Shown here: positions 49,948-59,028 of the stretch, in pieces
How positions within the stretch are numbered: the first letter of the stretch is position 1
How the letters are laid out: every line of letters begins with the position of its first letter
NCBI GenBank assembly: GCA_030148705.1
Contig: JASBSY010000022.1
Span: forward strand, 62,001 to 126,000
Length of the DNA stretch: 64,000 nucleotides
Direction: 5' to 3'
DNA from: Pukyongia sp.
GTDB lineage: Bacteria > Bacteroidota > Bacteroidia > Flavobacteriales > Flavobacteriaceae
Program-made: the position numbers and the translations under genes
Notes under the pieces: model-generated
Seen by the model: the letters and a program-made list of their open reading frames with translations, nothing else
Told to the model about the DNA's origin: nothing
The model's database searches: none

Positions 49948-51186
49948 ATGCCCGTAATACTTCCATTTAAAGCCGTACGCCCTACCAGGGATAAGGTGAG
50001 CCTTATCGCCTCCAGGTCCTACGACAGTTATTCGTCCGAGGAAAGGGAGTCGCGCCTGCGGGATAATCCGTTTTCTTTTTTACACATAGTGAATCCGGGT
50101 TATAAGTATCACAAGGAAATATCGGGTCCGGAACGCTATCAGCTGGTGAGAAACCGTTACCAGGAATTCAAGGAGGACGGCATCTTTGTTCAGGATGAAA
50201 AGCCGGGATATTACATTTATAAAATTGTGAATCGGGATGGATTGGAATTTCATGGCCTGGTAGGAAAAGCCAGCGTGGAAGACTATGAGAATAACACCAT
50301 AAAAAAACATGAGGATACTCTGGAGTTCAGAGAACAAATATTTAAGGAGTACCTCAAGACCGTTGGATTTAACGCAGAAGCTGTCTTACTTACCTATCCG
50401 GACCATACCGGCCTGAGGGATATTATTTCAAAAGTAATGGAATCCAGAGCTGAATACGAATTTACTACCACCTACCGCGATACGCACTACCTCTGGTATG
50501 TTTCAGAAGAAGCCGTGGTTTCAGCCATAAATAAAATATTCGAGGCCATACCCGCGGTGTATATAGCCGACGGCCATCACAGATCCTGTTCCTCCTATTT
50601 ACTGGCTAAGGATATGAAGGAAGAGAATAAAAAGCATACCGGGGAAGAACCTTATAACTATTTTATGTCCTTCTTAATCCCCGAAAGTGATCTGCAGATT
50701 TACGAGTTCAACCGACTTGTAAAAGACTTAAACGGGCTGAGCAAAGAGGAATTTCTTATTCAACTTGATACCATGTACAGGATTGAAAAGAGAGGAAACG
50801 ATTACTACAAACCCAGCAAGAAGCATCATTTCAGCATGTATCTCGACGGAGATTTTTATTCGCTGTACCTTCGGAAGCAACAGTACCAAATTAACAACGC
50901 ACTCGACAGCCTGGATGCCCAGATTCTTTACACCACCATTCTATTACCCATACTTGGAATAGAAGATCTTCGCAACGACAACAGGATAGATTACGCCCAT
51001 GGAAAAAAAGACCTGGCTTATATAAAAAGTATGGTGGACTCCGGTGCGTTTAAGGTAGGATTCGGGTTGTTGCCGGCAACTACTGAAGAACTAAAACAGA
51101 TTGCAGACGAAGGGCTTGTGATGCCGCCTAAAAGCACTTATATTGAGCCTAAGCTTAGAAGTGGCGTAACCATTTACGAATTTTAG
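49948..51186 (+). CDS. DUF1015 family protein
   Basis: 412 residues of the DUF1015 (SpoU-like COG4198) family. Recognisable parts are the N-terminal PFKAVRPTRDKVSLIASRSYDSYSSEERESRLRDNPFSFLHIVNPG, then GLVGKASVEDYENNTIKKHEDTL, VYIADGHHRSCSSYLLAKDMKEENKKHTG (the most conserved segment, with DGHHR) and the late HGKKDLAYIKSMVDSGAFKVGFGLLPATTEEL. The family's biochemical function is not settled in my knowledge. In many Bacteroidota it neighbours serC/serA or the genes found here. It is cytoplasmic, 33 bases after the dehydrogenase gene. Confidence 0.9.
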   Translation: MPVILPFKAVRPTRDKVSLIASRSYDSYSSEERESRLRDNPFSFLHIVNPGYKYHKEISGPERYQLVRNRYQEFKEDGIFVQDEKPGYYIYKIVNRDGLEFHGLVGKASVEDYENNTIKKHEDTLEFREQIFKEYLKTVGFNAEAVLLTYPDHTGLRDIISKVMESRAEYEFTTTYRDTHYLWYVSEEAVVSAINKIFEAIPAVYIADGHHRSCSSYLLAKDMKEENKKHTGEEPYNYFMSFLIPESDLQIYEFNRLVKDLNGLSKEEFLIQLDTMYRIEKRGNDYYKPSKKHHFSMYLDGDFYSLYLRKQQYQINNALDSLDAQILYTTILLPILGIEDLRNDNRIDYAHGKKDLAYIKSMVDSGAFKVGFGLLPATTEELKQIADEGLVMPPKSTYIEPKLRSGVTIYEF

Positions 51187-51190
51187 CCAA

Positions 51191-51847
51191 TTGCTCTTGA
51201 ATATTTCAGAAAACATATTAGAATTTAAAAAAAAATTACCTGAAGACGTGACCCTGGTTGCCGTTTCCAAAACTAAACCGGTTGAAACCATTATGCAGGC
51301 TTATAATACCGGGCACAGGATCTTTGGTGAAAACAAGGTTCAGGAAATGGAAGCCAAATGGAAAGAGATGCCGGAGGACGTGGAATGGCACATGATAGGC
51401 CATGTTCAACGAAATAAGGTGAAATATATGGCGCCCTTTGTTAAACTCATTCACGCAGTGGACAGTTTAAAGTTACTCAGGGAGATCAACAAACAGGCAA
51501 GGAAAAACAATAGGGTGATAGACTGTTTGTTGCAGATAAAAATAGCAGAAGAGGACAGTAAATTCGGGATGAGTGAAGCCGATGCCCTCGAGTTGTTGAA
51601 ATCGGAAGATCGGGCAAACTTTAAAAATGTTAGAATTACCGGTCTGATGGGAATGGCCACTTTTACGGAAGATGAAGATCAAATTGAATTAGAGTTTAAG
51701 CGTTTAAAAAAAATCTATGATTTGGTAAAAGAAGATTATACCTTAACGGAATTGTCCATAGGAATGAGCGGGGACTACGAAATTGCCATAGCTAACGGAA
51801 GCACCATGGTTAGAGTGGGCAGTGCGATCTTCGGGGAACGGGAATAG
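51191..51847 (+). CDS. YggS-family PLP-binding protein (PLPBP)
   Basis: 218 residues beginning at TTG (no ATG occurs in frame until deep inside the fold; a second TTG is two codons later). The PLP Lys is in VTLVAVSKTKPVETI (about residue 26). Other signature parts are RIFGENKVQEMEAKW, WHMIGHVQRNKVKYM, IRITGLMGMATF and LSIGMSGDYEIAIANGSTMVRVGSAIFG. The protein binds PLP without catalysing a known reaction and maintains B6 and amino acid homeostasis. Only four bases separate it from the DUF1015 stop, so translation is likely coupled, which fits a weak start codon. Confidence 0.93.
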   Translation: MLLNISENILEFKKKLPEDVTLVAVSKTKPVETIMQAYNTGHRIFGENKVQEMEAKWKEMPEDVEWHMIGHVQRNKVKYMAPFVKLIHAVDSLKLLREINKQARKNNRVIDCLLQIKIAEEDSKFGMSEADALELLKSEDRANFKNVRITGLMGMATFTEDEDQIELEFKRLKKIYDLVKEDYTLTELSIGMSGDYEIAIANGSTMVRVGSAIFGERE

Positions 51848-51897
51848 CATAGGCCGAAAATGAATTCATTAATTTTAGAAAAAGAGATACCCATTAG

Positions 51898-53277
51898 ATG
51901 TACGCCATATTAGATATAGAAACGACGGGAGGCAAATACAACGAAGAAGGAATTACAGAGATTGCGATATATCGTTTCGATGGTCATAAGGTAGTAGATC
52001 AATTTTCCAGTCTGATAAACCCCGAAAGACATATTCAGCCGTTTGTGGTAAACCTTACTGGAATCAATTCGGAAATGTTAAGGAATGCACCAAAGTTCTA
52101 CGAGGTGGCAAAACGCATCATCGAAATAACTTCCGATGCCATCCTGGTTGCACACAATGCTCAATTCGACAACCGCATACTGAGTACCGAATTCGACCGA
52201 TTGGGGTATACCTTTGAAAAAGATACCCTTTGTACAGTCGAATTAGCCAAGAAACTTATCCCGGAGCTTCCCTCCTACAGCCTGGGAAAATTGGTTCGTT
52301 CCCTGGGCATTCCGCTCAGCGACAGACACCGTGCCCAGGGAGATGCCAAAGCCACCCTCAGCCTGTTTAAACTGCTTCTTTCCAAGGATAGTTCGAAGGA
52401 GATCGTAAAAAAGACCATTCGAAAAGACCCGAAAAGACAGTTGGAACCCAAGCTTTTGGATATGATTGCCCAGGCTCCCACCTCAACGGGTGTTTATTAT
52501 ATGCACAAAGAAGACGGAAGTATTATTTACATCGGAAAAAGCAAGAATATTAAAAAAAGGTTGGTACAGCATTTTACGAGCGACAACCGGAAGTCGAAAA
52601 AGATCCAGCTGGAAGTTGCCGATGTTACCTATGAAAATACCGGTAATGATCTGATTGCTCAATTAAAGGAATGCCACGAGATCAAACAAAATAAACCAAT
52701 TTACAACAGGGCCCTCAGACGAACTTTGTTCAATTATCAACTTACCACCACTAAAGACTCCAACGGTTATATAAGTTTAAAGATTGAAAAGGCCGATGGT
52801 AACAATCCGGCGGTAACCACCTTCACCAATTATCAGCAGGCACGTTCTTCGCTGTTTAAGATCACCGAATCCCACAAGCTCTGTCAGAAATTAAACGGAC
52901 TCCATAAAGCGGCGGGCAGTTGTTTTTCCTATAGCATCAAGGAATGCTATGGTGCATGTATAAATGAGGAGGACCCTGAATTATACAATGCGAGGGTTAA
53001 AGAATACCTGGATAATAACAGTTATCAGAACAAAAATATGTTGATAATCGATAAGGGCAGGGATGTGGATGAGCGTTCTGTTATCCTAATCGAAAATGGG
53101 GTGTACAAAGGCTACGGCTTTTTTAACCTGAATTATCAGATCAATAATATCGAGATTCTGCGAAGTATAATTAACCCGATGAAAAATAACAGGGATTCTC
53201 AACATATAATCCAGAGCTATCTGCGAAAACACAAGGTACTGGACATTGTAAAGTTGCCTCAAACAGCGACAATATGA
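51898..53277 (+). CDS. DEDDh exonuclease fused to a GIY-YIG domain (DnaQ-UvrC-N type)
   Basis: 459 residues. Residues 1-165 are a DnaQ-like 3'-5' exonuclease with the acidic residues of YAILDIETTGGKYNEEG (Exo I), LVAHNAQFDNRIL (Exo II) and HRAQGDAKATLSLF (Exo III, DEDDh His). Residues ~195-275 form a GIY-YIG nuclease domain (TSTGVYYMHKEDGSIIYIGKSKNIKKRLVQHF) as in UvrC-N and Cho. The remaining ~180 residues are an uncharacterised C-terminal part (ESHKLCQKLNGLHKAAGSCFSYSIKECYGACI) with a four-Cys-like pattern that resembles the UvrC linker. Cho-like fusions of this kind probably act in DNA repair or in proofreading. The role is not defined here. Confidence 0.88.
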   Translation: MYAILDIETTGGKYNEEGITEIAIYRFDGHKVVDQFSSLINPERHIQPFVVNLTGINSEMLRNAPKFYEVAKRIIEITSDAILVAHNAQFDNRILSTEFDRLGYTFEKDTLCTVELAKKLIPELPSYSLGKLVRSLGIPLSDRHRAQGDAKATLSLFKLLLSKDSSKEIVKKTIRKDPKRQLEPKLLDMIAQAPTSTGVYYMHKEDGSIIYIGKSKNIKKRLVQHFTSDNRKSKKIQLEVADVTYENTGNDLIAQLKECHEIKQNKPIYNRALRRTLFNYQLTTTKDSNGYISLKIEKADGNNPAVTTFTNYQQARSSLFKITESHKLCQKLNGLHKAAGSCFSYSIKECYGACINEEDPELYNARVKEYLDNNSYQNKNMLIIDKGRDVDERSVILIENGVYKGYGFFNLNYQINNIEILRSIINPMKNNRDSQHIIQSYLRKHKVLDIVKLPQTATI

Positions 53278-53311
53278 ATAAAGTTACTTATTTTTATATC
53301 ACATTCAATGA

Positions 53312-54148
53312 ATGCTTAGACATACCCAATTGAATAGCTGGCGAAAAAAGTTACACGACATTATTTACGAAGCGGATACTCCACTGGGGAAGTTGTTCGA
53401 TGTAGCATTGTTAATACTTATCCTTCTAAGTGTCCTGTTCGTGATGCTGGAAAGTGTACACGGGCTTCCTGAAAAAGTTTACGACTGGCTGTACTATGGC
53501 GAATGGGTAATTACGATTTTCTTTACCTTCGAATATATTGCGCGCATCGTCACCGTGAATAAACCGGCCAGGTATATCTTTAGCTTTTATGGCATTATCG
53601 ACCTCCTTTCTACAATACCGCTATACCTGTCCTTTATACTTGTGGGCGGCAACTATCTTCTAACAGTCCGGGCCCTTCGCCTACTAAGAATATTCAGAAT
53701 ATTAAAGATAACGCGATATATAGGTGAATCGAACAAACTGAAACGAGCCTTGCTTCACAGCCGCCCTAAAATCCTTATCTTTCTATTTACGGTCCTTATA
53801 GTTTGTATTATAGCCGGAACCTTAATGTACCTCATCGAAGGGGAAACGAGCGGATTCAGCAATATTCCCACCAGCATATACTGGTGTATTGTTACACTAA
53901 CCACGGTGGGTTTTGGCGATATCACGCCCGTAACTCCCCTGGGGCAATTTCTGGCCGCGATAATTATGATCATGGGATACGGGATAATTGCTGTTCCAAC
54001 CGGGATTGTTAGTGCAGAATACACCAAAAGTGATAATGTTGTGCATTTAAACACTTTCTCTTGTCCTAATTGTAATGCGTCCAAACATCGGGATGATGCA
54101 AAATACTGTCATCGATGCGGGGACCCTTTACACCCGGAAGAATTTTAA
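53312..54148 (+). CDS. Voltage-gated-like potassium channel with a C-terminal zinc ribbon
   Basis: 278 residues. Six TM segments: S1 (about 26-48, LFDVALLILILLSVLFVML), S2 (about 65-85), S3, an S4-like helix RALRLLRIFRILKITRYIG with Arg at regular spacing, S5 and S6. The selectivity filter is TLTTVGFGDITP, that is TVGFGD, so it should conduct K+. After S6 (FLAAIIMIMGYGIIAVPTGIVS) the cytoplasmic tail carries CPNCNASKHRDDAKYCHRCG, a two-CxxC zinc-ribbon motif. No RCK/TrkA domain is present. Gating or partner is unknown. It lies 5 bases before miaA. Confidence 0.88.
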   Translation: MLRHTQLNSWRKKLHDIIYEADTPLGKLFDVALLILILLSVLFVMLESVHGLPEKVYDWLYYGEWVITIFFTFEYIARIVTVNKPARYIFSFYGIIDLLSTIPLYLSFILVGGNYLLTVRALRLLRIFRILKITRYIGESNKLKRALLHSRPKILIFLFTVLIVCIIAGTLMYLIEGETSGFSNIPTSIYWCIVTLTTVGFGDITPVTPLGQFLAAIIMIMGYGIIAVPTGIVSAEYTKSDNVVHLNTFSCPNCNASKHRDDAKYCHRCGDPLHPEEF

Positions 54149-54153
54149 AGGAG

Positions 54154-55074
54154 ATGAAAAGCGGTAAGAAGCTGTTAGTATGTGTAGTCGGGCCAACCGC
54201 CATAGGTAAAACCACAACTGCCATCGAACTTGCAAAAGAATTTGATACTGAGATCGTTTCGGCCGATTCCAGGCAGTTTTTCAGAGAAATGAGTATTGGC
54301 ACAGCGGTTCCAACCGAAAAGGAACTCGCCGCCGCAAAGCATCATTTTATTCATAACAAGAGTATTTTCGATGATTACAGCGTAGGCGATTTTGAGCGTG
54401 ATGCGCTCGCTACACTTGCTGCCCTATTTCAGAAACAGGATGTTGTAATTTTGGCGGGTGGCTCTGGATTATATGTGGATGCCGTTGTTAAGGGTCTCGA
54501 TGACTTTCCGGAAGCAGATCCATCGATCAGAGCCGCTCTTAAACGCGATTTAAAGGAAAATGGAATAGAAGCCCTTCAGCAGGAACTAAAGAAGGCAGAC
54601 CCAAGGAGCTACGAGACCATCGATCTTCAGAATAAACAACGACTTATCAGGGCGCTGGAGATATATCGGGCAAGCGGAAAACCTTATTCCACATTTAAAA
54701 AGAGGAATGCGGCCGAACGGCCTTTCCAAACACTCTATATCGGGTTAACAGCAACCCGCGAACATATTTACGACCGCATTAATGAACGGGTGGATTTGAT
54801 GATAGCAAACGGACTAATAGAAGAAGCCGGGAGGCTGTTCGAATATCGCCACTTGAATGCACTTCAAACCGTAGGATACAAGGAATTGTTCCAATGGATG
54901 GAAAACAAGATTACCCGAGAAGAAGCTATTTCAGAAATAAAGAAGAACACCAGGCGTTTTGCTAAACGCCAGCTTACGTGGTATAGGAGGAACAAGGAGG
55001 TTAAATGGTTCGAATTCAATGCTGAAACCAGTGACATCATCTCCTATATAAACGAAAAAAAAGGCCATAGTTAG
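54154..55074 (+). CDS. miaA: tRNA dimethylallyltransferase MiaA
   Basis: 306 residues starting at MKSGKKLLVCVVGPTAIGKTTTA. A 13-residue upstream extension would overlap the channel gene and is rejected. The P loop is VGPTAIGKTT, followed by SADSRQFFREMSIGTAVP (substrate/D-arginine loop), HHFIHNKSIFDDYSVGDFERDA, LAGGSGLYVDAVVKG, and RNKEVKWF near the C-terminus. It transfers dimethylallyl from DMAPP to A37 of tRNAs reading UNN codons, the first step of ms2i6A. The sequence AAAGGAG abuts the ATG directly, too close for a normal Shine-Dalgarno. It is the last gene of the plus-strand run. Confidence 0.96.
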   Translation: MKSGKKLLVCVVGPTAIGKTTTAIELAKEFDTEIVSADSRQFFREMSIGTAVPTEKELAAAKHHFIHNKSIFDDYSVGDFERDALATLAALFQKQDVVILAGGSGLYVDAVVKGLDDFPEADPSIRAALKRDLKENGIEALQQELKKADPRSYETIDLQNKQRLIRALEIYRASGKPYSTFKKRNAAERPFQTLYIGLTATREHIYDRINERVDLMIANGLIEEAGRLFEYRHLNALQTVGYKELFQWMENKITREEAISEIKKNTRRFAKRQLTWYRRNKEVKWFEFNAETSDIISYINEKKGHS

Positions 55075-55082
55075 GCCTTTTT
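55055..55082. terminator. Bidirectional terminator between miaA and the response regulator gene
   Basis: AAAAAGGCC and GGCCTTTTT pair around a seven-base loop that includes the miaA stop codon. T runs flank both sides (five on the plus strand, eight on the minus strand), so it can end both convergent transcripts. Confidence 0.82.
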
Positions 55083-55106
55083 CCCACTTAAAATCTCATA
55101 AAAAGT

Positions 55107-55823
55107 TTATTGGTCGACTTCGTCCTTTACAACAAGTCTGAACCCTTCCCCATGGATATTGATGATCTCCACGCCGTCATCGGTGCTGAGATACTTTCTC
55201 AATTTTGCGATATACACATCCATACTTCTTGAAGTAAAATAGTTGTCATCCCTCCAAATCTTGGTCAAGGCCAGTTCGCGAGGCATCAGGTCGTTCTTAT
55301 GAAGGGCCAGTAGTCGGAGCAATTCATTCTCTTTGGGAGACAATTTAATTGGTGACTCTTTCTTATATGTTAAGAATCTCAACTTGGAGTTGAGGTGGAA
55401 ATTACCAATTTCGAATTCAAATTGCTTACTGTCCGTAATCGAATCGGTAGCTTTTCGTTGGATAATAGCCTTAATCTTCATCAGCAATACTTCGCTGTCG
55501 AACGGTTTGTTAAGATAGTCGTCGGCCCCAACCTTGTACCCTTTCAGTACGTCTTCCTTCATCGCTTTAGCTGTTAGGAAGATAATTGGTACATCCTCAT
55601 TCTTCTCACGAATCTCCTTCGCCAATGTAAAACCATCTTTATACGGCATCATTACATCGAGTATACAAAGGTCGAAATCGTCCTTTTTAAATTTTTCAAA
55701 GCCTTCCATTCCATTTTTGGCGTGGGTGACCTGATAGTCATTCATCGCCAGGTAGTCTTTTAATACCGTTCCAAAGTTCGGATCGTCTTCTACAAGTAAG
55801 ATTTTTTTGTTTTCAGTTTCCAT
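55107..55823 (-). CDS. OmpR-family response regulator (RprY-like)
   Basis: 238 residues. Receiver domain: acidic pair EDD at residues 12-14, phospho-acceptor Asp in LCILDVMMPYKDG, conserved Thr in IFLTAKAMKED and Lys in ADDYLNKPFDSEVL. The C-terminal winged helix spans about 135-235 (LRLLALHKNDLMPRELALTKIW, SRSMDVYIAKLRKYLSTDDGVEIINIHGEGFRLV). It resembles RprY of Bacteroides and its flavobacterial relatives. The kinase gene is 3 bases upstream, so the pair is one operon. The last 50 bases of the spacer hold the bidirectional terminator. Confidence 0.94.
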   Translation of the reverse strand: METENKKILLVEDDPNFGTVLKDYLAMNDYQVTHAKNGMEGFEKFKKDDFDLCILDVMMPYKDGFTLAKEIREKNEDVPIIFLTAKAMKEDVLKGYKVGADDYLNKPFDSEVLLMKIKAIIQRKATDSITDSKQFEFEIGNFHLNSKLRFLTYKKESPIKLSPKENELLRLLALHKNDLMPRELALTKIWRDDNYFTSRSMDVYIAKLRKYLSTDDGVEIINIHGEGFRLVVKDEVDQ

Positions 55824-55826
55824 GAT

Positions 55827-57389
55827 TTATGATATTAAGTGTAATTTAATGATAAATGTGCTTCCTTGTCCTTTTTCGCTCTCTACATAAATATCGGCGT
55901 CGTGGTCTTCCAGAATTCGTTTCGAATATGCCAGCCCCAGACCATGCCCTTTAACGTTATGGATATCCCCCGTAGATTCGCGATAGAATTTTTCGAATAT
56001 TTTTTTCTGAACTGATTTTGTCATCCCAATTCCCTGATCCCTGATCTTCAGAATAATATTGTCCTTTACATTCTCGGTATAGATATCGATCTTTGGTTCA
56101 CCTTCCGAATACTTTATAGCATTATCCAGGATATTGACAATTACATTGGTTAAATGCGATTCACTGGCAAGTACTGACGATTTTAGCGCGCCAAAATGTG
56201 TTTTTATATAGCCCTGTCTGTCTTCAACTATAAGCCTCACATGAGAAATTGCCGTATCTATAACATCGTGTAATTTAATTCGCTCCTTAGCCAGGTCGAG
56301 TTGATTTTTATCCAGTTTGGAGATGCGCAGTACATTCTCCACCTGGGCGTGCATTCGCCTGTTCTCATCTCGTATCATACCGAGATATCGATCCATATAT
56401 TCCTCGTTCTCTTTCACCTTGGGATTTTTCATCGCATCCAGAGCCAAATTTATGGTGGCTATAGGCGTTTTAAACTCGTGGGTCATATTGTTGATAAAAT
56501 CCGATTTGATCTGCGATATCTGCCGCTGTTTAAAAATTTGTGATATGGCGCTGGCATAGGCCAGTACAATTACGCTGGTAAAGACCAAAGAAAGCGCAGC
56601 CATTCCGAGAATAGCCTCAAGTACCGTCTTTTTCTTTTCTGAAAAGTTCACCATCAGGTCATACCCTATATTAAGATCCTCATTGACAAACAAAGGAGTT
56701 TGCATTGTCTTGTCCGGGTCGTATTTGAAGTTACGCGTGTGTACACGGGTTGCAAGCCCCTCACTATACACGGCAAACTCCACAGCCGATTTCAGTCCGC
56801 GCTGTTCCATTTCCTTATCGAGAAACTCCTGGATTACTTCCTTACTAACACGGGTGTGAATAGGCGTTCTACTAGAAATATTCCGGAATGCATTTTCAAA
56901 ACGCGCCCGTTCGTAATCGGTTAATCTGTTAACAGATTCGATAGTTTCCAGGACCGGTTGTCCTCCATCAATGCCGGGAGTTATCTTGGTCTTGCTTTTC
57001 TTATTGATGATTTTCTTAAAAAGTATGCTGTCAATTTCGGTGTCGAGAAAACTGGAGGAAAGCTTGTAATCCTCTTCCAGGATTCCGTCACTGAAAATAT
57101 AAGTTTCATTACTCTTGTCGCTTGCCGTTTTATAAACCAATTCACTGAAATTAATATTTTCGGGGGTATTGATACTATCGGCCAAATCGCTGTAAATCCG
57201 GTAGTAATCGTCTATTTCCCGCATTTCTATATCTTTTGCGACCTCGGTAAGAACCTGGTAATAATTAAAATTAAGTTGATCCTCCTTGGCGCGGTAAGAA
57301 TTGGTGATCCAATATCCCTGAACAAAAATTATCCCTATTAATGAGAGGGACATAAGAGCTATCAATAAAATAAACAGCCTTTTATTCAT
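55827..57389 (-). CDS. Sensor histidine kinase (RprX-like)
   Basis: 520 residues from MNKRLFILLIALMSLSLIGIIFVQGYW; an 8-residue longer start at 57413 is also open. Two TM helices (about 4-25 and 265-290, ILGMAALSLVFTSVIVLAYASAIS) enclose a ~240-residue periplasmic sensor domain without a recognised fold. Then come the HisKA segment DFINNMTHEFKTPIATI (phospho-accepting His), the N box NVIVNILDNAIKYS, G1 IKIRDQGIGM-like and G2 GHGLGLAYSKRI. It phosphorylates the adjacent OmpR-type regulator. It is 77 bases downstream of coaE. Confidence 0.93.
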   Translation of the reverse strand: MNKRLFILLIALMSLSLIGIIFVQGYWITNSYRAKEDQLNFNYYQVLTEVAKDIEMREIDDYYRIYSDLADSINTPENINFSELVYKTASDKSNETYIFSDGILEEDYKLSSSFLDTEIDSILFKKIINKKSKTKITPGIDGGQPVLETIESVNRLTDYERARFENAFRNISSRTPIHTRVSKEVIQEFLDKEMEQRGLKSAVEFAVYSEGLATRVHTRNFKYDPDKTMQTPLFVNEDLNIGYDLMVNFSEKKKTVLEAILGMAALSLVFTSVIVLAYASAISQIFKQRQISQIKSDFINNMTHEFKTPIATINLALDAMKNPKVKENEEYMDRYLGMIRDENRRMHAQVENVLRISKLDKNQLDLAKERIKLHDVIDTAISHVRLIVEDRQGYIKTHFGALKSSVLASESHLTNVIVNILDNAIKYSEGEPKIDIYTENVKDNIILKIRDQGIGMTKSVQKKIFEKFYRESTGDIHNVKGHGLGLAYSKRILEDHDADIYVESEKGQGSTFIIKLHLIS

Positions 57390-57466
57390 AAACCAAAAGT
57401 AAGATTTTAACATTTAGCCCTCCTTCCATTTAACCAAATGTTAACAAAATGAATTTTCCCCCGGAT

Positions 57467-58048
57467 TTAAGTATCTAAAAGGCGTTGGTGTAAGGCTTTA
57501 ACCTGTTTTTTGGTCGCTTGCAAATCTGTGTTTTTTATAACTATGTCGGCCATGGCTATTTTCTTGGTATCGCTCCACTGATTTGCCATACGGGACTCTA
57601 TTTCAGCCACCGTACTGTTATCTCGCTTTAAGAGTCTTTTAATTCTCTGGTTTTTAGGCGCTGTGACCAGTATGGTTAAATCGCAATTGGAATAGCTACC
57701 GCTCTCAAACAAGACAGCCGCTTCTTTAATACAATAAGGATAGGATTGCTTTTTTATCCAACGCTTGAAATGAGCCGCTACCTTAGGATGAATTATACGA
57801 TTAACTTCATTAAGCAAATCGGGATCGTTAAATATCTTCTCGGCAACGAACTTTCGGTCTAAGACTCCATTTCTATAAACCCGGTCTCCCATTAACTCAA
57901 CAAGCTTTCGCCTGATTACCTTAGAGCGATTTGTTAACTTTTTAGCTTCTTCATCGGCTATATAGATCGGGACGCCCAGTTCACGAAACATATTGGCTAC
58001 AGTGGTCTTACCACTGCCAATTCCACCTGTAAGTCCAACTACCTTCAA
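57467..58048 (-). CDS. coaE: Dephospho-CoA kinase
   Basis: 193 residues. The P loop is VGLTGGIGSGKTTVANMF (residues 3-20), followed by LGVPIYIADEEAKKL (substrate Asp region), LNEVNRIIHPKVAAHFKRW and DLTILVTAPKNQRIKRLLKRDN (lid Arg residues). It makes the last step of CoA biosynthesis by phosphorylating the 3'-OH of dephospho-CoA's ribose. It is complete at the usual length. Its start is 6 bases downstream of the YbbR-like gene stop, so the two are co-transcribed. Confidence 0.95.
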   Translation of the reverse strand: MKVVGLTGGIGSGKTTVANMFRELGVPIYIADEEAKKLTNRSKVIRRKLVELMGDRVYRNGVLDRKFVAEKIFNDPDLLNEVNRIIHPKVAAHFKRWIKKQSYPYCIKEAAVLFESGSYSNCDLTILVTAPKNQRIKRLLKRDNSTVAEIESRMANQWSDTKKIAMADIVIKNTDLQATKKQVKALHQRLLDT

Positions 58049-58054
58049 TATCAG

Positions 58055-58996
58055 TTATTTGAAAATTAAATAATCGATTTTCTTCTCACCAAATTCCAAA
58101 TTATAAATCCCTTCCGGCTGTTTATTGAGTTCCACCAGCATAAAATTTTCTTCACTATTTCTCTTCTCAAAATCACATACCGCCTTAAAGTCGGTTGCAC
58201 TTATTAAATTAAAGGAATCGATTGAAGCTTCAAAAGTAAGGCTAAGCGATTCAGGTATAATCTTTACTGAAGTATTGGATGGGACATTGATAAGTTCGAT
58301 TGGAATAACGAGTTTCTTTTGGGTAAATTCGGTGACCTTTAACCTGATTTGGACAGTTTCAGGTGTGACGGTGATTTTTTTGCCTTTAGGTTTAGCAATT
58401 TGCGCACTGATTTCGAAATCTTTGTCCAGATTAGAAGCTACAATGGGTACTGTGCTCAAATAAGTAAGACTGTCTAAAATATTCTTTGCCCCTTGCACGC
58501 TGACGGAGTCCGGCTCAATTTCGTAGTCTGAAACCTGCCTGAACCCATCCTTAAAGGTAACTTTTGTGTTGGCCCGAACGGCCACCATCCTGGTTTCAAC
58601 CACATCAAGATTTATTATCAATTCTGAAATGGCCACATCCTGAGCAGAGATCGACTTTCCCAGCTCTGTACTAATTAACTTACTCAATTCTTCGTTCGAG
58701 ATGCTTACAATTCTATTTCCATCCTTGTAGTAATCTGTAACCGGAATCGATATTTCAGGGCGTTTTAACTGGTATCTGAGAAAATCAAAACCATTAGCCG
58801 TTATATCGAAAGCGAGTTGATCTGCATTAACTTCCGCAAGTACAGAACTAGATGGAAGCGAATGATACTTCAGCGAAGCAGTTACGGTTGCCGTAAAGTC
58901 TTTTGAAAATTTACTGAGTACCCAGATCACCGTGGCAACGAGCAGAAATAAGAAAAACGTTCTTAACTTTTTGGTATTATGCGATTTTCGTTTCAC
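58055..58996 (-). CDS. YbbR-like membrane-anchored protein
   Basis: 313 residues. A basic N-terminus and one TM helix (about 12-30, FFLFLLVATVIWVLSKF) anchor the protein. The rest is a series of YbbR-like beta units (KRPEISIPVTDYYKDGNR, VSVQGAKNILDSLTYLSTVPI, KKLVIPIELINVPSNTSVKI). In Firmicutes the YbbR protein CdaR regulates the diadenylate cyclase CdaA. No cdaA-like gene is adjacent here, so the connection cannot be assumed. It sits between a glycosyltransferase gene and coaE. Confidence 0.85.
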   Translation of the reverse strand: MKRKSHNTKKLRTFFLFLLVATVIWVLSKFSKDFTATVTASLKYHSLPSSSVLAEVNADQLAFDITANGFDFLRYQLKRPEISIPVTDYYKDGNRIVSISNEELSKLISTELGKSISAQDVAISELIINLDVVETRMVAVRANTKVTFKDGFRQVSDYEIEPDSVSVQGAKNILDSLTYLSTVPIVASNLDKDFEISAQIAKPKGKKITVTPETVQIRLKVTEFTQKKLVIPIELINVPSNTSVKIIPESLSLTFEASIDSFNLISATDFKAVCDFEKRNSEENFMLVELNKQPEGIYNLEFGEKKIDYLIFK

Positions 58997-59028
58997 TTAA
59001 GAAAGGTGGTGTTTTAAGGAAATTAAAG

